In this document: positions 7,493 through 13,348 of the stretch, one piece after another
Position numbering within the stretch: position 1 is the first letter of the stretch
Layout of the letters: each line of letters begins with the position of its first letter
From: DATCSE01 sp036568605
GTDB lineage: Bacteria > Pseudomonadota > Gammaproteobacteria > Burkholderiales > Burkholderiaceae_C
Assembly: GCA_036568605.1 (NCBI GenBank)
Contig: DATCSE010000457.1
Span: 1-13,348, forward strand
Direction of reading: 5' to 3'
Length of the DNA stretch: 13,348 nt
Program-made: the position numbers and the translations under genes
Notes under the pieces: model-generated
The model's input: the letters and a program-made list of their open reading frames with translations, nothing else
Database searches by the model: none
Told to the model about the DNA's origin: nothing

Positions 7493-8842
7493 TCACTTGG
7501 CCGCGCCCATCACCAGCTCGGGCAACCCGGTGGCAATGACGGGGAACAGGCACATCAGCACGATGGCCAGGAACATCAGGCCGACGAACGGCATCACGCC
7601 CCAGATCACGCTCTTCAGCGGGATGTCGGGGGCAATGTTCTTGATCACGAAGATGTTCAGGCCCACCGGCGGGTGGATCAGGCCCATCTCCATCACGATG
7701 GTCATCACGACGCCGAACCAGATCAGGTCGAAGCCCGCGGCCTTCAGCGGCGGCAGGATGATGGGCGCGGTCATCAGGATGATGGACACCGGTGGCAGGA
7801 AGAAGCCCAGCACGACCACCATGCCCAGCACCGCGGCCAGCAGCACCCACTTGGGCAGGTGCATCGCGACCACGGCCTGCGCCGCGTCCTGCGAGATGTG
7901 CAGCGAGCTCATCACGTAGGAGTACAGCAGCGACATGCCGATGATGAACATCAGCATCGTCGACTCCTTGATCGTGCCGGCGAGGATGGGCCGCAGCTGC
8001 GCCGGCCGCCAGATCCGGTACACGATGGCGATCAGCACGAGCGCGAGGATCGCGCCCAGGCCGGCGGTCTCCGACGGCGTGGCATAACCGCCGTACAGCG
8101 CGATCATCACGCCGATCAGCAGGATCAGGAACGGCAGCACGCGCGGCAGCATCTCGACCTTCTCGGCGAAGGTGTAGGTGTGCGCATCCAGCATCGCCGA
8201 GGCGCTGCCGCCGCTGCGGTAGGCCGCGTGCGCGGCGGCGTATTCCTGGCGATAGCGATGCACCGCGTAGCCGGCGAACAGCACGACCAGCAGCACGCCG
8301 GGCCCGATGCCGGCGAGGAACAGCCGCCCCAGCGACTGCTCGGCTGCCACCGCGTAGAGGATCATCGTGATCGACGGCGGCAGCAGGATGCCCAGCGTGC
8401 CGCCGGCGGCGATGATGCCGGCGGCGAACCCGGGCGAGTAGCCGCGCTCGCGCATCTCCGGGATGCCGGCGCTGCCGATCGCCGAGCACGTGGCCGGGCT
8501 GGACCCCGACATCGCGGCGAACAGCGCACAGGCGAACACGTTCGCGATGCCGAGTCCGCCGGGGATCTTGTTCATCCACGCATGCATCGCCGAGTACAGG
8601 TCCTTGCCGGCGGGAGAGCGGCCGATCGCCGCGCCCTTCAGGATGAACAGCGGAATCGACAGCAGCGTGATGCTGGCCATCTCCTCGTAGACGTTCTGCG
8701 TGACGGTGTCCAGCGCCGAGCCGGGCATGAAGAAGACCATGAAGCCGACCGCCACCGTGCCGAGCGCGAACGCGATCGGCATGCCGGAGAACATCACCAG
8801 CAGCGTGACCACCGCGAACGAGATGCCGAGTGCGCCGCTCAT
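7493..8842 (-). CDS. dctM: TRAP transporter large membrane subunit (DctM family), probably malonate permease
   Basis: This 449-residue polytopic inner-membrane protein forms the transport channel of a tripartite ATP-independent periplasmic (TRAP) system driven by a sodium or proton gradient. About eleven to twelve hydrophobic segments are visible. The conserved ANVFACALFAAMSGSSPAT (about 100-118) and GGTLGILLPPSITM (147-160) motifs are typical of DctM proteins, and PPVSIILMTAPIILPP is the related motif in the second half. A hydrophilic loop (about 200-235) splits the two halves. The ATG at 8842 overlaps the dctQ stop (ATGA) and has AGGAG (8851-8855) at 8 bases. That the substrate is malonate is an inference from the position directly upstream of mdcA; the family mostly carries C4-dicarboxylates and other organic acids. 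Confidence 0.93.
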   Translation of the reverse strand: MSGALGISFAVVTLLVMFSGMPIAFALGTVAVGFMVFFMPGSALDTVTQNVYEEMASITLLSIPLFILKGAAIGRSPAGKDLYSAMHAWMNKIPGGLGIANVFACALFAAMSGSSPATCSAIGSAGIPEMRERGYSPGFAAGIIAAGGTLGILLPPSITMILYAVAAEQSLGRLFLAGIGPGVLLVVLFAGYAVHRYRQEYAAAHAAYRSGGSASAMLDAHTYTFAEKVEMLPRVLPFLILLIGVMIALYGGYATPSETAGLGAILALVLIAIVYRIWRPAQLRPILAGTIKESTMLMFIIGMSLLYSYVMSSLHISQDAAQAVVAMHLPKWVLLAAVLGMVVVLGFFLPPVSIILMTAPIILPPLKAAGFDLIWFGVVMTIVMEMGLIHPPVGLNIFVIKNIAPDIPLKSVIWGVMPFVGLMFLAIVLMCLFPVIATGLPELVMGAAK

Positions 8843-9399
8843 CGCAGTGTCTCCTGACCGGCAGGGCCGGCGGCGACCTGGAGCACGAGCTGCACCGCGA
8901 GCAGCGTCATGCCGCAGGCCATCAGCAGGTACGGGATCCACAGCGGCGGCCCCCAGGTCGAATTGCTGGTGTGCCCCTCGTGCAGCGCCTCGAGGAACAG
9001 CGACCACGACTTCCACGCGAAGAACGCGCAGAACAGCATGCTCGCGACGTCGACCAGCCGCTGGCGCCAGCGGTTGACGCGCGGCGACAGCCATTCGGCG
9101 ATCGCCTCGACGCCGATGTGCCCGCCGCGCGACTGCACGAACGCGCCGGACAGGAAGGTCGCGCCGATCAGCAGGAACACCGCCGTCTCGTCCTGCCACT
9201 CGGTCGGGATCTTGAAGAAGTAGCGCGCGGCCACGCTGTAGCTGAGGATGGCCGAGGCGGCGACGATCGCCAGCATGCACGGCACCATGACCCAGCCGTT
9301 GACGGTGCGCAGCAGCCGATGCGCCGCCGCCATGCCGGAGGAACCCGGCGGCAGCGGTTCGGCGCCCGCTTCCGCATCCTCGAAGCTCGCCGAACTCAT
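8839..9399 (-). CDS. dctQ: TRAP transporter small membrane subunit (DctQ family)
   Basis: This 186-residue protein has four hydrophobic segments at about 35-57, 73-90, 115-133 and 151-177, the layout of DctQ subunits. DctQ associates with DctM and is needed for productive docking of the binding protein. The family-typical RYFFKIPTEWQDETAVFL (59-76) matches the conserved aromatic/Trp-Glu segment after the first helix, and RGGHIGVE (91-98) precedes the amphipathic part. An N-terminal extension of about 25 acidic and Pro/Gly residues is unremarkable. The ATG overlaps the dctP stop by 4 bases and has AAGG (9407-9410) at 7 bases. The stop overlaps the dctM start by 4 bases. Confidence 0.9.
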   Translation of the reverse strand: MSSASFEDAEAGAEPLPPGSSGMAAAHRLLRTVNGWVMVPCMLAIVAASAILSYSVAARYFFKIPTEWQDETAVFLLIGATFLSGAFVQSRGGHIGVEAIAEWLSPRVNRWRQRLVDVASMLFCAFFAWKSWSLFLEALHEGHTSNSTWGPPLWIPYLLMACGMTLLAVQLVLQVAAGPAGQETLR

Positions 9400-10421
9400 G
9401 CGTTCACCTTCTCGGCCAGCTTCAGCAGACGCGCGCAGTTCTCGTTCTTCTCGGCGTAGTCTTTCCACGCCGTCGTGCGCGCGAGCGCGACCCACTTCGC
9501 GAGCGCGGCATCGTTCAGCTCGTGCACCTTGGCGCCGGCCTTCAAGTAGGCGTCGGCCACCGCGGCGTCGTCGGCGCGCGCGCCGTCGAGCGCGAACTTC
9601 TCCATCTCGGCCCCGACCGTCATCACGAGCGCCTGCTGGTCCTTGGGCAGCTTGTCGAACACCGCCTTGGACATCAGCAGCGGCTCCAGCATGAACCAGT
9701 ACGACTTGCCGGCCTTGCTGATCGTCAGGTGCTTGGAGACCTCCTGCAGCCGAAACGAGATCAGGCTGGTCGCCGAGGTCATCACGACGTCGACCGCGCC
9801 GGTCTGCATCGCCGCATAGGTTTCGCTGGACGGCAGCGACAGCGTGGTCGCGCCGGCGGCCTTGGCGACCATGTCCATCTCGCGGCTGCCGCCGCGGTAC
9901 TTGAGCCCTTTCACATCGTCCGGCGCGATGACCGGCGCGGTCCGGCTCGCCGCGCCGCCGGCCTGCCAGATCCACGTGACGATCACCAGCCCCTTGTCGG
10001 CCAGCAAATCGGTGAGCGCCTTGCCGATGTCGGCCTTCTTCCACGCGAAGCCCTGCTCGTACGAGGTCACGAGCCCCGGCATCAGCGCGATGTTCAGCTC
10101 AGGGATCTCGCCGCCGCCGTAGGGCAGGGGGATCAGCGTCATGTCCAGCGCACCCTTGCGCGCTGCGCTGAGCTGCGCGTTGACCTTCATCAGCGACGAG
10201 CCCGGGTAGACGTTGGCCTTCAGCGCGCCGCCGCTGCGCTTGTCGATCTCCTGCGCGAAGCGCGCGCACAGGCGGTGGCGGAAGTCGCCCTCCTTGTCGG
10301 AGCCGCCGGGGAACTGGTGCGAGATCTTCAGCGGCTCGGCGGCGTGCGCGAAGCGCGCCGGCAGCAGCAGCGCCGGCGCGGACCAGAGGGCCGTCATCAG
10401 GTGTCGTCGGGTGGTGTCCAT
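9396..10421 (-). CDS. dctP: TRAP transporter periplasmic binding protein (DctP family), probable malonate receptor
   Basis: This 341-residue secreted binding protein captures the substrate in the periplasm for DctQM. It starts with a signal peptide, MDTTRRHLMT..., with a twin-arginine at 5-6 that resembles a Tat signal although the hydrophobic core is short; cleavage is predicted after AHA at residue 27. The DctP features KGLKYRG (171-177, Arg176 at the position that clamps a substrate carboxylate in this family) and GAVDVVMTSATS (208-219) are present. The ATG at 10421 is supported by AGGAG (10428-10432) at 6 bases and by the signal peptide; an upstream in-frame extension to 10529 would bury it. 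As first gene of the operon it faces the LysR gene. Malonate as ligand is inferred from context. Confidence 0.93.
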   Translation of the reverse strand: MDTTRRHLMTALWSAPALLLPARFAHAAEPLKISHQFPGGSDKEGDFRHRLCARFAQEIDKRSGGALKANVYPGSSLMKVNAQLSAARKGALDMTLIPLPYGGGEIPELNIALMPGLVTSYEQGFAWKKADIGKALTDLLADKGLVIVTWIWQAGGAASRTAPVIAPDDVKGLKYRGGSREMDMVAKAAGATTLSLPSSETYAAMQTGAVDVVMTSATSLISFRLQEVSKHLTISKAGKSYWFMLEPLLMSKAVFDKLPKDQQALVMTVGAEMEKFALDGARADDAAVADAYLKAGAKVHELNDAALAKWVALARTTAWKDYAEKNENCARLLKLAEKVNA

Positions 10422-10579
10422 GCTTGTCTCCTGGGCCTGTGGGTGGCTGTCTTGGCGGTCGTCGAACTCGCTACGATGTCGGCGCCGTCTGGTGAACGCA
10501 TGGTCGGTCATCGCGTTCGAGGACGCCATTCGCTTTGCGTTGAGGACACCTTCAGACTTCGTTGAGGAGCCGTACCGCC
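10422..10579. promoter_or_regulatory. Divergent promoter region between the dctPQM-mdc operon and the LysR gene
   Basis: These 158 bases lie between the dctP start (minus strand) and the GTG of the LysR-family gene (plus strand) and must carry both promoters. This is the classic arrangement for a LysR regulator that controls the neighbouring operon and itself. I found no convincing -35/-10 pair on either strand; a weak TTCACC-N17-TAGCGA match reads toward dctP. The region contains the three phased repeats described separately and the ribosome binding sites of both flanking genes (AGGAG at 10428-10432 on minus, GAGGAG at 10564-10569 on plus). Confidence 0.7.
10514..10568 (+). repeat. Three phased direct repeats, possible operator for the LysR regulator
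   Basis: CGTTCGAGGA at 10514-10523 is followed by two identical CGTTGAGGA copies at 10538-10546 and 10560-10568. The shared GAGGA ends recur at steps of 23 and 22 bp, about two helical turns, so all three face the same side of the DNA. The last copy overlaps the ribosome binding site of the LysR gene, which would suit autorepression. LysR proteins more often bind short dyads of the T-N11-A type; only weak TGA/TCA inverted triplets are seen between the repeats. A binding role is inferred from position and spacing alone. Confidence 0.45.
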
Positions 10580-11527
10580 GTGATCAACCTCAACCGCTTC
10601 GACCTGGTCTCGCTGCGCCTCTTCGTCGCCGTGGCCGATGCCGGCAGCCTGACCGCCGGGGCCGACCGGTTCGGCATCTCGCTGGCGGCCGCGAGCAAGC
10701 GCATCGCCGAGCTCGAGCAGCACTGCGGCCTCGCGCTGCTGGAGCGCGGGCAGCGCGGCGTGCGCGTGACGGCGAGCGGCCAGACCTTGCATCGCCATGC
10801 GATCGAGGTGATCGCGCGCCTGGAGCAGCTCGCGCTGGCGGTCGACGATCTGCACACCGGCACCAGCGGGCATCTGCGGCTGTGGGCCAACCCGTCGGCG
10901 TTCGGCGGCTTTCTGCCGCGCGTGCTGGCCGAGTACGCGCTGAAGCACCCGGACGTGAAGATCGACCTCGAGGACGCGCTCAGCGAAGACGCGATCCGCG
11001 CGGTGCAGAAGGGCGTCGCCGAGCTCGCGGTGATCGGCGACAACGTGCCGTGCGAGGACCTCGAGACCTTCGTCTGCAACGTCGACGACCTGGTGCTGCT
11101 GGTGCCGCAGGATCATCCGTGCGCGCGCCAGGGCGCGGTGCCGGTCGAGACTGCGCTGACCCACGACCTGGTCACGCTGCCGCGCAGCGCATCGCTGACG
11201 CGCAAGGTGATGGCCGCGGCCGAGTCGGTCGGCTGCACGCTGCGGATCCGCGTGCAGGTCCGCAGCTTCGACTCGATGTGCCGCATGGTCGCCTGCGGGC
11301 TGGGCCTCGCGATCCTGCCCCAGGCTGCGGCCGAGCTCTATGCGAGTGCGCTGCGGCTGGCGCTGGTCGAGCTGCGCGGGCTCGAGGTCCGGCGGCGGCT
11401 GTTGCTGGCGATGCGGCACCGCGCCGAGCTGTCGCCGGCGGCGGCGGCGCTGCTGCAGATGATCGAGCAAGAGTCGGCGGGTTGGGCCGAGGACGATGGC
11501 GCCCGGTTGCCTGTCAGCGAAACCTGA
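10580..11527 (+). CDS. LysR-family transcriptional regulator, candidate MdcR
   Basis: This 315-residue regulator has an N-terminal winged helix-turn-helix (about 7-65: FDLVSLRLFVAVADAGSLTA through GVRVTASG) and a C-terminal effector-binding domain (about 95-295) with the GLGLAILP motif near the end of the fold. The start is a GTG at 10580, giving MINLNRFDLV, with GAGGAG at 10564-10569 ten bases upstream; an upstream TTG at 10562 is in frame but lies inside that site. It is divergent from the dctPQM-mdc operon, so it most likely activates it in response to malonate or a related metabolite, like LysR-type MdcR in Klebsiella. The effector cannot be read from the sequence, and sequence-level orthology to MdcR is not established, so I give no symbol. 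Confidence 0.9.
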   Translation: MINLNRFDLVSLRLFVAVADAGSLTAGADRFGISLAAASKRIAELEQHCGLALLERGQRGVRVTASGQTLHRHAIEVIARLEQLALAVDDLHTGTSGHLRLWANPSAFGGFLPRVLAEYALKHPDVKIDLEDALSEDAIRAVQKGVAELAVIGDNVPCEDLETFVCNVDDLVLLVPQDHPCARQGAVPVETALTHDLVTLPRSASLTRKVMAAAESVGCTLRIRVQVRSFDSMCRMVACGLGLAILPQAAAELYASALRLALVELRGLEVRRRLLLAMRHRAELSPAAAALLQMIEQESAGWAEDDGARLPVSET

Positions 11528-11541
11528 CGGCCCGATTCAGG

Positions 11542-11591
11542 CAATGGCGCTGGATATTGAAGGCGAGCCTGATTGAGTGTCAGCGCCGTTG
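11542..11591. repeat. Inverted repeat downstream of the LysR gene
   Basis: The arms CAATGGCGCTG (11542-11552) and CAGCGCCGTTG (11581-11591) pair over 11 bp with one T-G wobble, enclosing a 28-base loop. It starts 14 bases after the LysR stop and ends 67 bases before the small downstream gene. No run of T follows either arm, so it is not a standard intrinsic terminator. It could still stabilise the 3' end of the LysR transcript, act as a leader structure of the next gene, or be chance in GC-rich DNA. Confidence 0.4.
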
Positions 11592-11658
11592 CGCCGATCT
11601 TAGAGGCTGTGCGCATGCACCTTCCGATGTCTTTTCTCGGACCACGTCCCTGCCTGCC

Positions 11659-11868
11659 ATGAGCCATTCAACCGCCGCCTCGGACTCCCGCTACGAACTG
11701 CTGTTCCCCTGCCTGTTCAGGCCAGGGCGCGGCTTCGCGTTCCCCTGCGACGCCCAAGGGAACGTCGCCATCGACGATCTCTGCGACCGCAGCCGCGACA
11801 ACTACTTGTATGCCCGCGCGGTGGTCGGCCGCGAGCTGTCGGTTCCGATGGTCCGGATCGTCGCCTGA
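11659..11868 (+). CDS. Small conserved-type hypothetical protein, 69 aa
   Basis: A short frame starts at ATG 11659 and ends at TGA 11868. The product starts MSHSTAASDSRYELLFPCLF, continues RPGRGFAFPCDAQGNV, and has a hydrophilic middle followed by NYLYARAVVGRE. I recognise the pattern YELLFPCL..PGRGFAFPCDA..NNYLYARAVVGRE as that of a small uncharacterised protein common in Burkholderiales, from memory and without a search. It holds two cysteines and no membrane segment or signal peptide. No clear Shine-Dalgarno sequence is visible. It lies 131 bases after the LysR gene on the same strand and could be cotranscribed or have its own promoter. Function is unknown; I assign none. Confidence 0.7.
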   Translation: MSHSTAASDSRYELLFPCLFRPGRGFAFPCDAQGNVAIDDLCDRSRDNYLYARAVVGRELSVPMVRIVA

Positions 11869-12162
11869 CCGCTGCAGCCTGCGCGAGGTAGTGCGCCCGC
11901 GACGGTGCTTGCAGGTCCGTCGCCGGAGGATCTTGTCGTGAATGATCGCATGGCCCGCACCGAGCAGCTCGCGCTCGAAGTGGCCCGTGAGGTCGCCGGC
12001 GTCGAGGGCGTTCGCGCACACGATGGGGACGCCGCTTTCCTCGAACAGCGGGGGCTGGTCGTGGACGTCCGGCGAGTCGTGGTCGTGGTGGTGGTCGCGG
12101 TTGTCAGCCTCGTCGCCGCCGTCGGCACGGTCCTGGGGGCGGATGTCGTCGGGCATCGCCAT
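11668..12162 (-). CDS. Possible His-rich hypothetical protein or gene remnant on the minus strand
   Basis: This frame starts at ATG 12162 (MAMPDDIRPQDRADGG) and has a His/Asp cluster (HHHDHD at about residues 24-29), followed by a well-formed stretch, PLFEESGVPIVCANALD, then a GHFEREL and GHAIIHDKIL segment. From 12162 to about 11926 nearly every third codon position is G or C, as in the real genes nearby. After that the bias falls and the frame continues antisense through the 69-aa gene to 11668, becoming Arg-rich and less protein-like. The true C-terminus may be elsewhere or lost by a frameshift. The His/Asp cluster could bind metal. I recognise no family. A TTG at 12276, inside the kinase gene, is an alternative start. 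Chance openness in GC-rich DNA is a serious alternative. Confidence 0.3.
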   Translation of the reverse strand: MAMPDDIRPQDRADGGDEADNRDHHHDHDSPDVHDQPPLFEESGVPIVCANALDAGDLTGHFERELLGAGHAIIHDKILRRRTCKHRRGRTTSRRLQRSGDDPDHRNRQLAADHRAGIQVVVAAAVAEIVDGDVPLGVAGEREAAPWPEQAGEQQFVAGVRGGG

Positions 12163-12250
12163 CGGGCGACTGATCGCGCCGTGGACGAGTAGCGCGCCGT
12201 CCTTGCGATCCCTCTCGAAGAACCGGCCGCCGATGCGAGGCGGGCCAGCG
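11869..12250. other. 382-base stretch without an assured gene
   Basis: This gap lies between the stop of the small plus-strand gene and the stop of the histidine kinase, two convergent genes. There is no tRNA, no repeat array and no clear hairpin plus T-run terminator. The most structured part is a GTG/GTC-rich run at about 12079-12105 (CAC/GAC on the other strand). Both strands are open here for long distances because of the high GC content. The best coding candidate is the His-rich minus-strand frame listed separately. Confidence 0.6.
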
Positions 12251-13348
12251 TCAAGAGATCGCCATCGACTCGGCAACGTGGGCCACCGGCAGCTCCAGTT
12301 CGACCCAGAACAGGCTCCCTTGGTCGAGCACGCTTTCGACCCCGATCTCGCCGCCCATCAGCTGGACCAGTTGCCGGCTCACGGCCAGGCCGAGGCCGGT
12401 GCCGCCGAAACGCCGCGAGATCGAGGCGTCCTCTTGCATGAATTCGGTGAAGAGATTGCGGCACGCCTCTTCGCTGATGCCCTTGCCGGTGTCGCGAACC
12501 TCGATGCGGATCGGAAGCGAGCCCGCGGCGCCCGAAGGACGCGGGACGTTGCGCGCGAACACGCCCACCGCGATCGTGCCCGCGGCGGTGAACTTGACGG
12601 CATTGCCGACCAGATTCGAGAGGATCTGCCGCAAGCGCAGCGCGTCGCCGTCGAGCATCGCCGGCAGTCTCGAATCGAGCGTCAGCGTCAGCTCCACGCC
12701 CTTGGTCTGGGCCAGTACCCGGAAGGTGTCCGCCACTTCGCCGCTCAGCTTCGCAAGCGAGAACGGCTGCACGTCGAGCTGGAAGCGCCCGGACTCGATC
12801 TTGGCCAGATCGAGGATGTCGTTGACCAACTGCATCAGCGTTTCGGCCGACGTCTGCGCGAGCGAGACGAAGTGACGCTGGCGCTCGTCGAGGTTGGACA
12901 GCAGCAGCAGCGAGGTCATCCCGAGCACGCCGCTGATCGGCGAACGCATCTCGTGGCTCACGTGCGCGACGAAACGCCGCTGGCGCTCGAGTGACTCGGC
13001 CGGCGCGGAGGCCGTCGGCGCGGCCGTGCGCCGCTCCCGCGAGAGGGCAGCGCTGTAGTCGCGTACGCCCTGCTCGATGGCGGCCAGCCGCCGGTCGTCC
13101 GCCGCGTCGTCGTTCGGCTTGCCGCCCTGGTCGAATTGCCCCAACCGCAGGGACAGGTATTGCGAGCGGGCGCTGTCGCCGACCAGCGGGGCACAGACCT
13201 CGAGCTGCCGCTGAACCGCCTGCTCGGCGGATTCGGTGTCGCCCAGGGCCTGCGAGGCGACGCGGATCACCTCCTGCAGGCGATAGGCTTCGAACGGGTA
13301 GTCGGCATCCTTGCGTTCGCCGGCCCGCTCGAGATAGGCGACGCACAG
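12251..13348 (-). CDS. Sensor histidine kinase, C-terminal part, cut by window edge
   Basis: The frame is open from the right edge to TGA at 12251-12253; 365 residues are visible and the N-terminus is outside. The first 120 or so residues are a helical, charged region without a visible membrane span, probably the end of an input domain. The kinase core follows. The H-box FVAHVSHEMRSP has the phospho-accepting His at codon 12953-12955. A dimerisation helix comes next, then the N-box (QILSNLVGNAVKF), the G1 box (DTGKGI), the F-box region (FTEFMQED) and the G2 box (GGTGLGL). The protein ends about 40 residues after G2, so no receiver domain follows and phosphate must go to a separate response regulator. 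What it senses cannot be told. Its own downstream side (11869-12250) holds no recognisable regulator gene. Confidence 0.92.
   Translation of the reverse strand: MCVAYLERAGERKDADYPFEAYRLQEVIRVASQALGDTESAEQAVQRQLEVCAPLVGDSARSQYLSLRLGQFDQGGKPNDDAADDRRLAAIEQGVRDYSAALSRERRTAAPTASAPAESLERQRRFVAHVSHEMRSPISGVLGMTSLLLLSNLDERQRHFVSLAQTSAETLMQLVNDILDLAKIESGRFQLDVQPFSLAKLSGEVADTFRVLAQTKGVELTLTLDSRLPAMLDGDALRLRQILSNLVGNAVKFTAAGTIAVGVFARNVPRPSGAAGSLPIRIEVRDTGKGISEEACRNLFTEFMQEDASISRRFGGTGLGLAVSRQLVQLMGGEIGVESVLDQGSLFWVELELPVAHVAESMAIS

Noticed and set aside
7124..8857. A 577-codon open frame on the plus strand with many His, Asp and Gln residues
   Set aside because: It lies exactly antisense to dctM and the start of mdcA. 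The HQDD-rich composition is the mirror of a hydrophobic membrane protein read on the opposite strand.
10464..10500. A TTCACC-N17-TAGCGA match on the minus strand as promoter of the dctPQM-mdc operon
   Set aside because: Both hexamers deviate from consensus and matches of this quality are common by chance; it is mentioned only under the intergenic region.
12079..12105. GTG/GTC-rich run as a simple repeat or CRISPR-like element
   Set aside because: It is a short imperfect triplet run without spacers and is better explained as His/Asp codons of the minus-strand frame.
11905..12192. A 95-codon plus-strand frame with a Val-rich segment that looks like a membrane helix
   Set aside because: The Val run comes from GTG/GTC triplets that encode His/Asp on the other strand. 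Third-position G/C bias is weaker here than in the minus-strand frame, and there is no ribosome binding site before its GTG start.
11802..13346. A 514-codon open frame on the minus strand spanning the histidine kinase
   Set aside because: It is the kinase gene read in another frame; the kinase boxes are all in the frame that stops at 12251. Its end is a Thr/Ser/Arg-rich low-complexity run.

Overview
The window is high-GC and densely packed, with strong G/C bias at third codon positions. This and the recognisable gene families suggest a betaproteobacterium, most likely of the order Burkholderiales. That is inferred from gene content and composition, because the window holds no rRNA or other phylogenetic marker.

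Left edge (1-1340, plus strand): the end of an MshM-like ATPase gene is translationally coupled to a complete mshN-like gene for a membrane-anchored TPR protein. Both belong to the biogenesis machinery of an MSHA-type type IV pilus. mshN runs head-on into the next operon, and the two 3' ends overlap by 11 bp.

Centre (10421 down to 1330, minus strand): one tightly packed operon of ten genes reads dctP-dctQ-dctM-mdcA-mdcC-mdcD-mdcE-mdcG-mdcB-mdcH. The first three genes encode a complete TRAP transporter (periplasmic binding protein, small and large membrane subunits). The other seven encode a complete biotin-independent malonate decarboxylase. MdcA, C, D and E form the enzyme. MdcB and MdcG make and attach its 2'-(5''-phosphoribosyl)-3'-dephospho-CoA prosthetic group, and MdcH loads the carrier protein with its first malonyl group. 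Read together, the operon imports malonate and converts it to acetate and CO2 (acetyl stays on the carrier protein between cycles). Most junctions are 4-base overlaps or gaps of under 16 bases.

A LysR-family gene (10580-11527, plus strand) is divergent from the operon across a 158-bp promoter region and is the obvious candidate regulator (MdcR-like). The region carries three phased copies of a CGTT(C)GAGGA motif about 22 bp apart.

Right edge: a 131-bp spacer with an inverted repeat is followed by a small 69-codon gene. Next comes a gene-poor stretch (11869-12250) that may hold a His-rich reading frame on the minus strand. The window ends with the C-terminal part of a sensor histidine kinase (minus strand), cut by the window edge.

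I saw no RNA genes, insertion sequences, CRISPR arrays or phage genes. The pathway is known biology. The less usual points are the pairing of a TRAP transporter with an mdc operon, the phased repeats, and the two small unassigned frames on the right.
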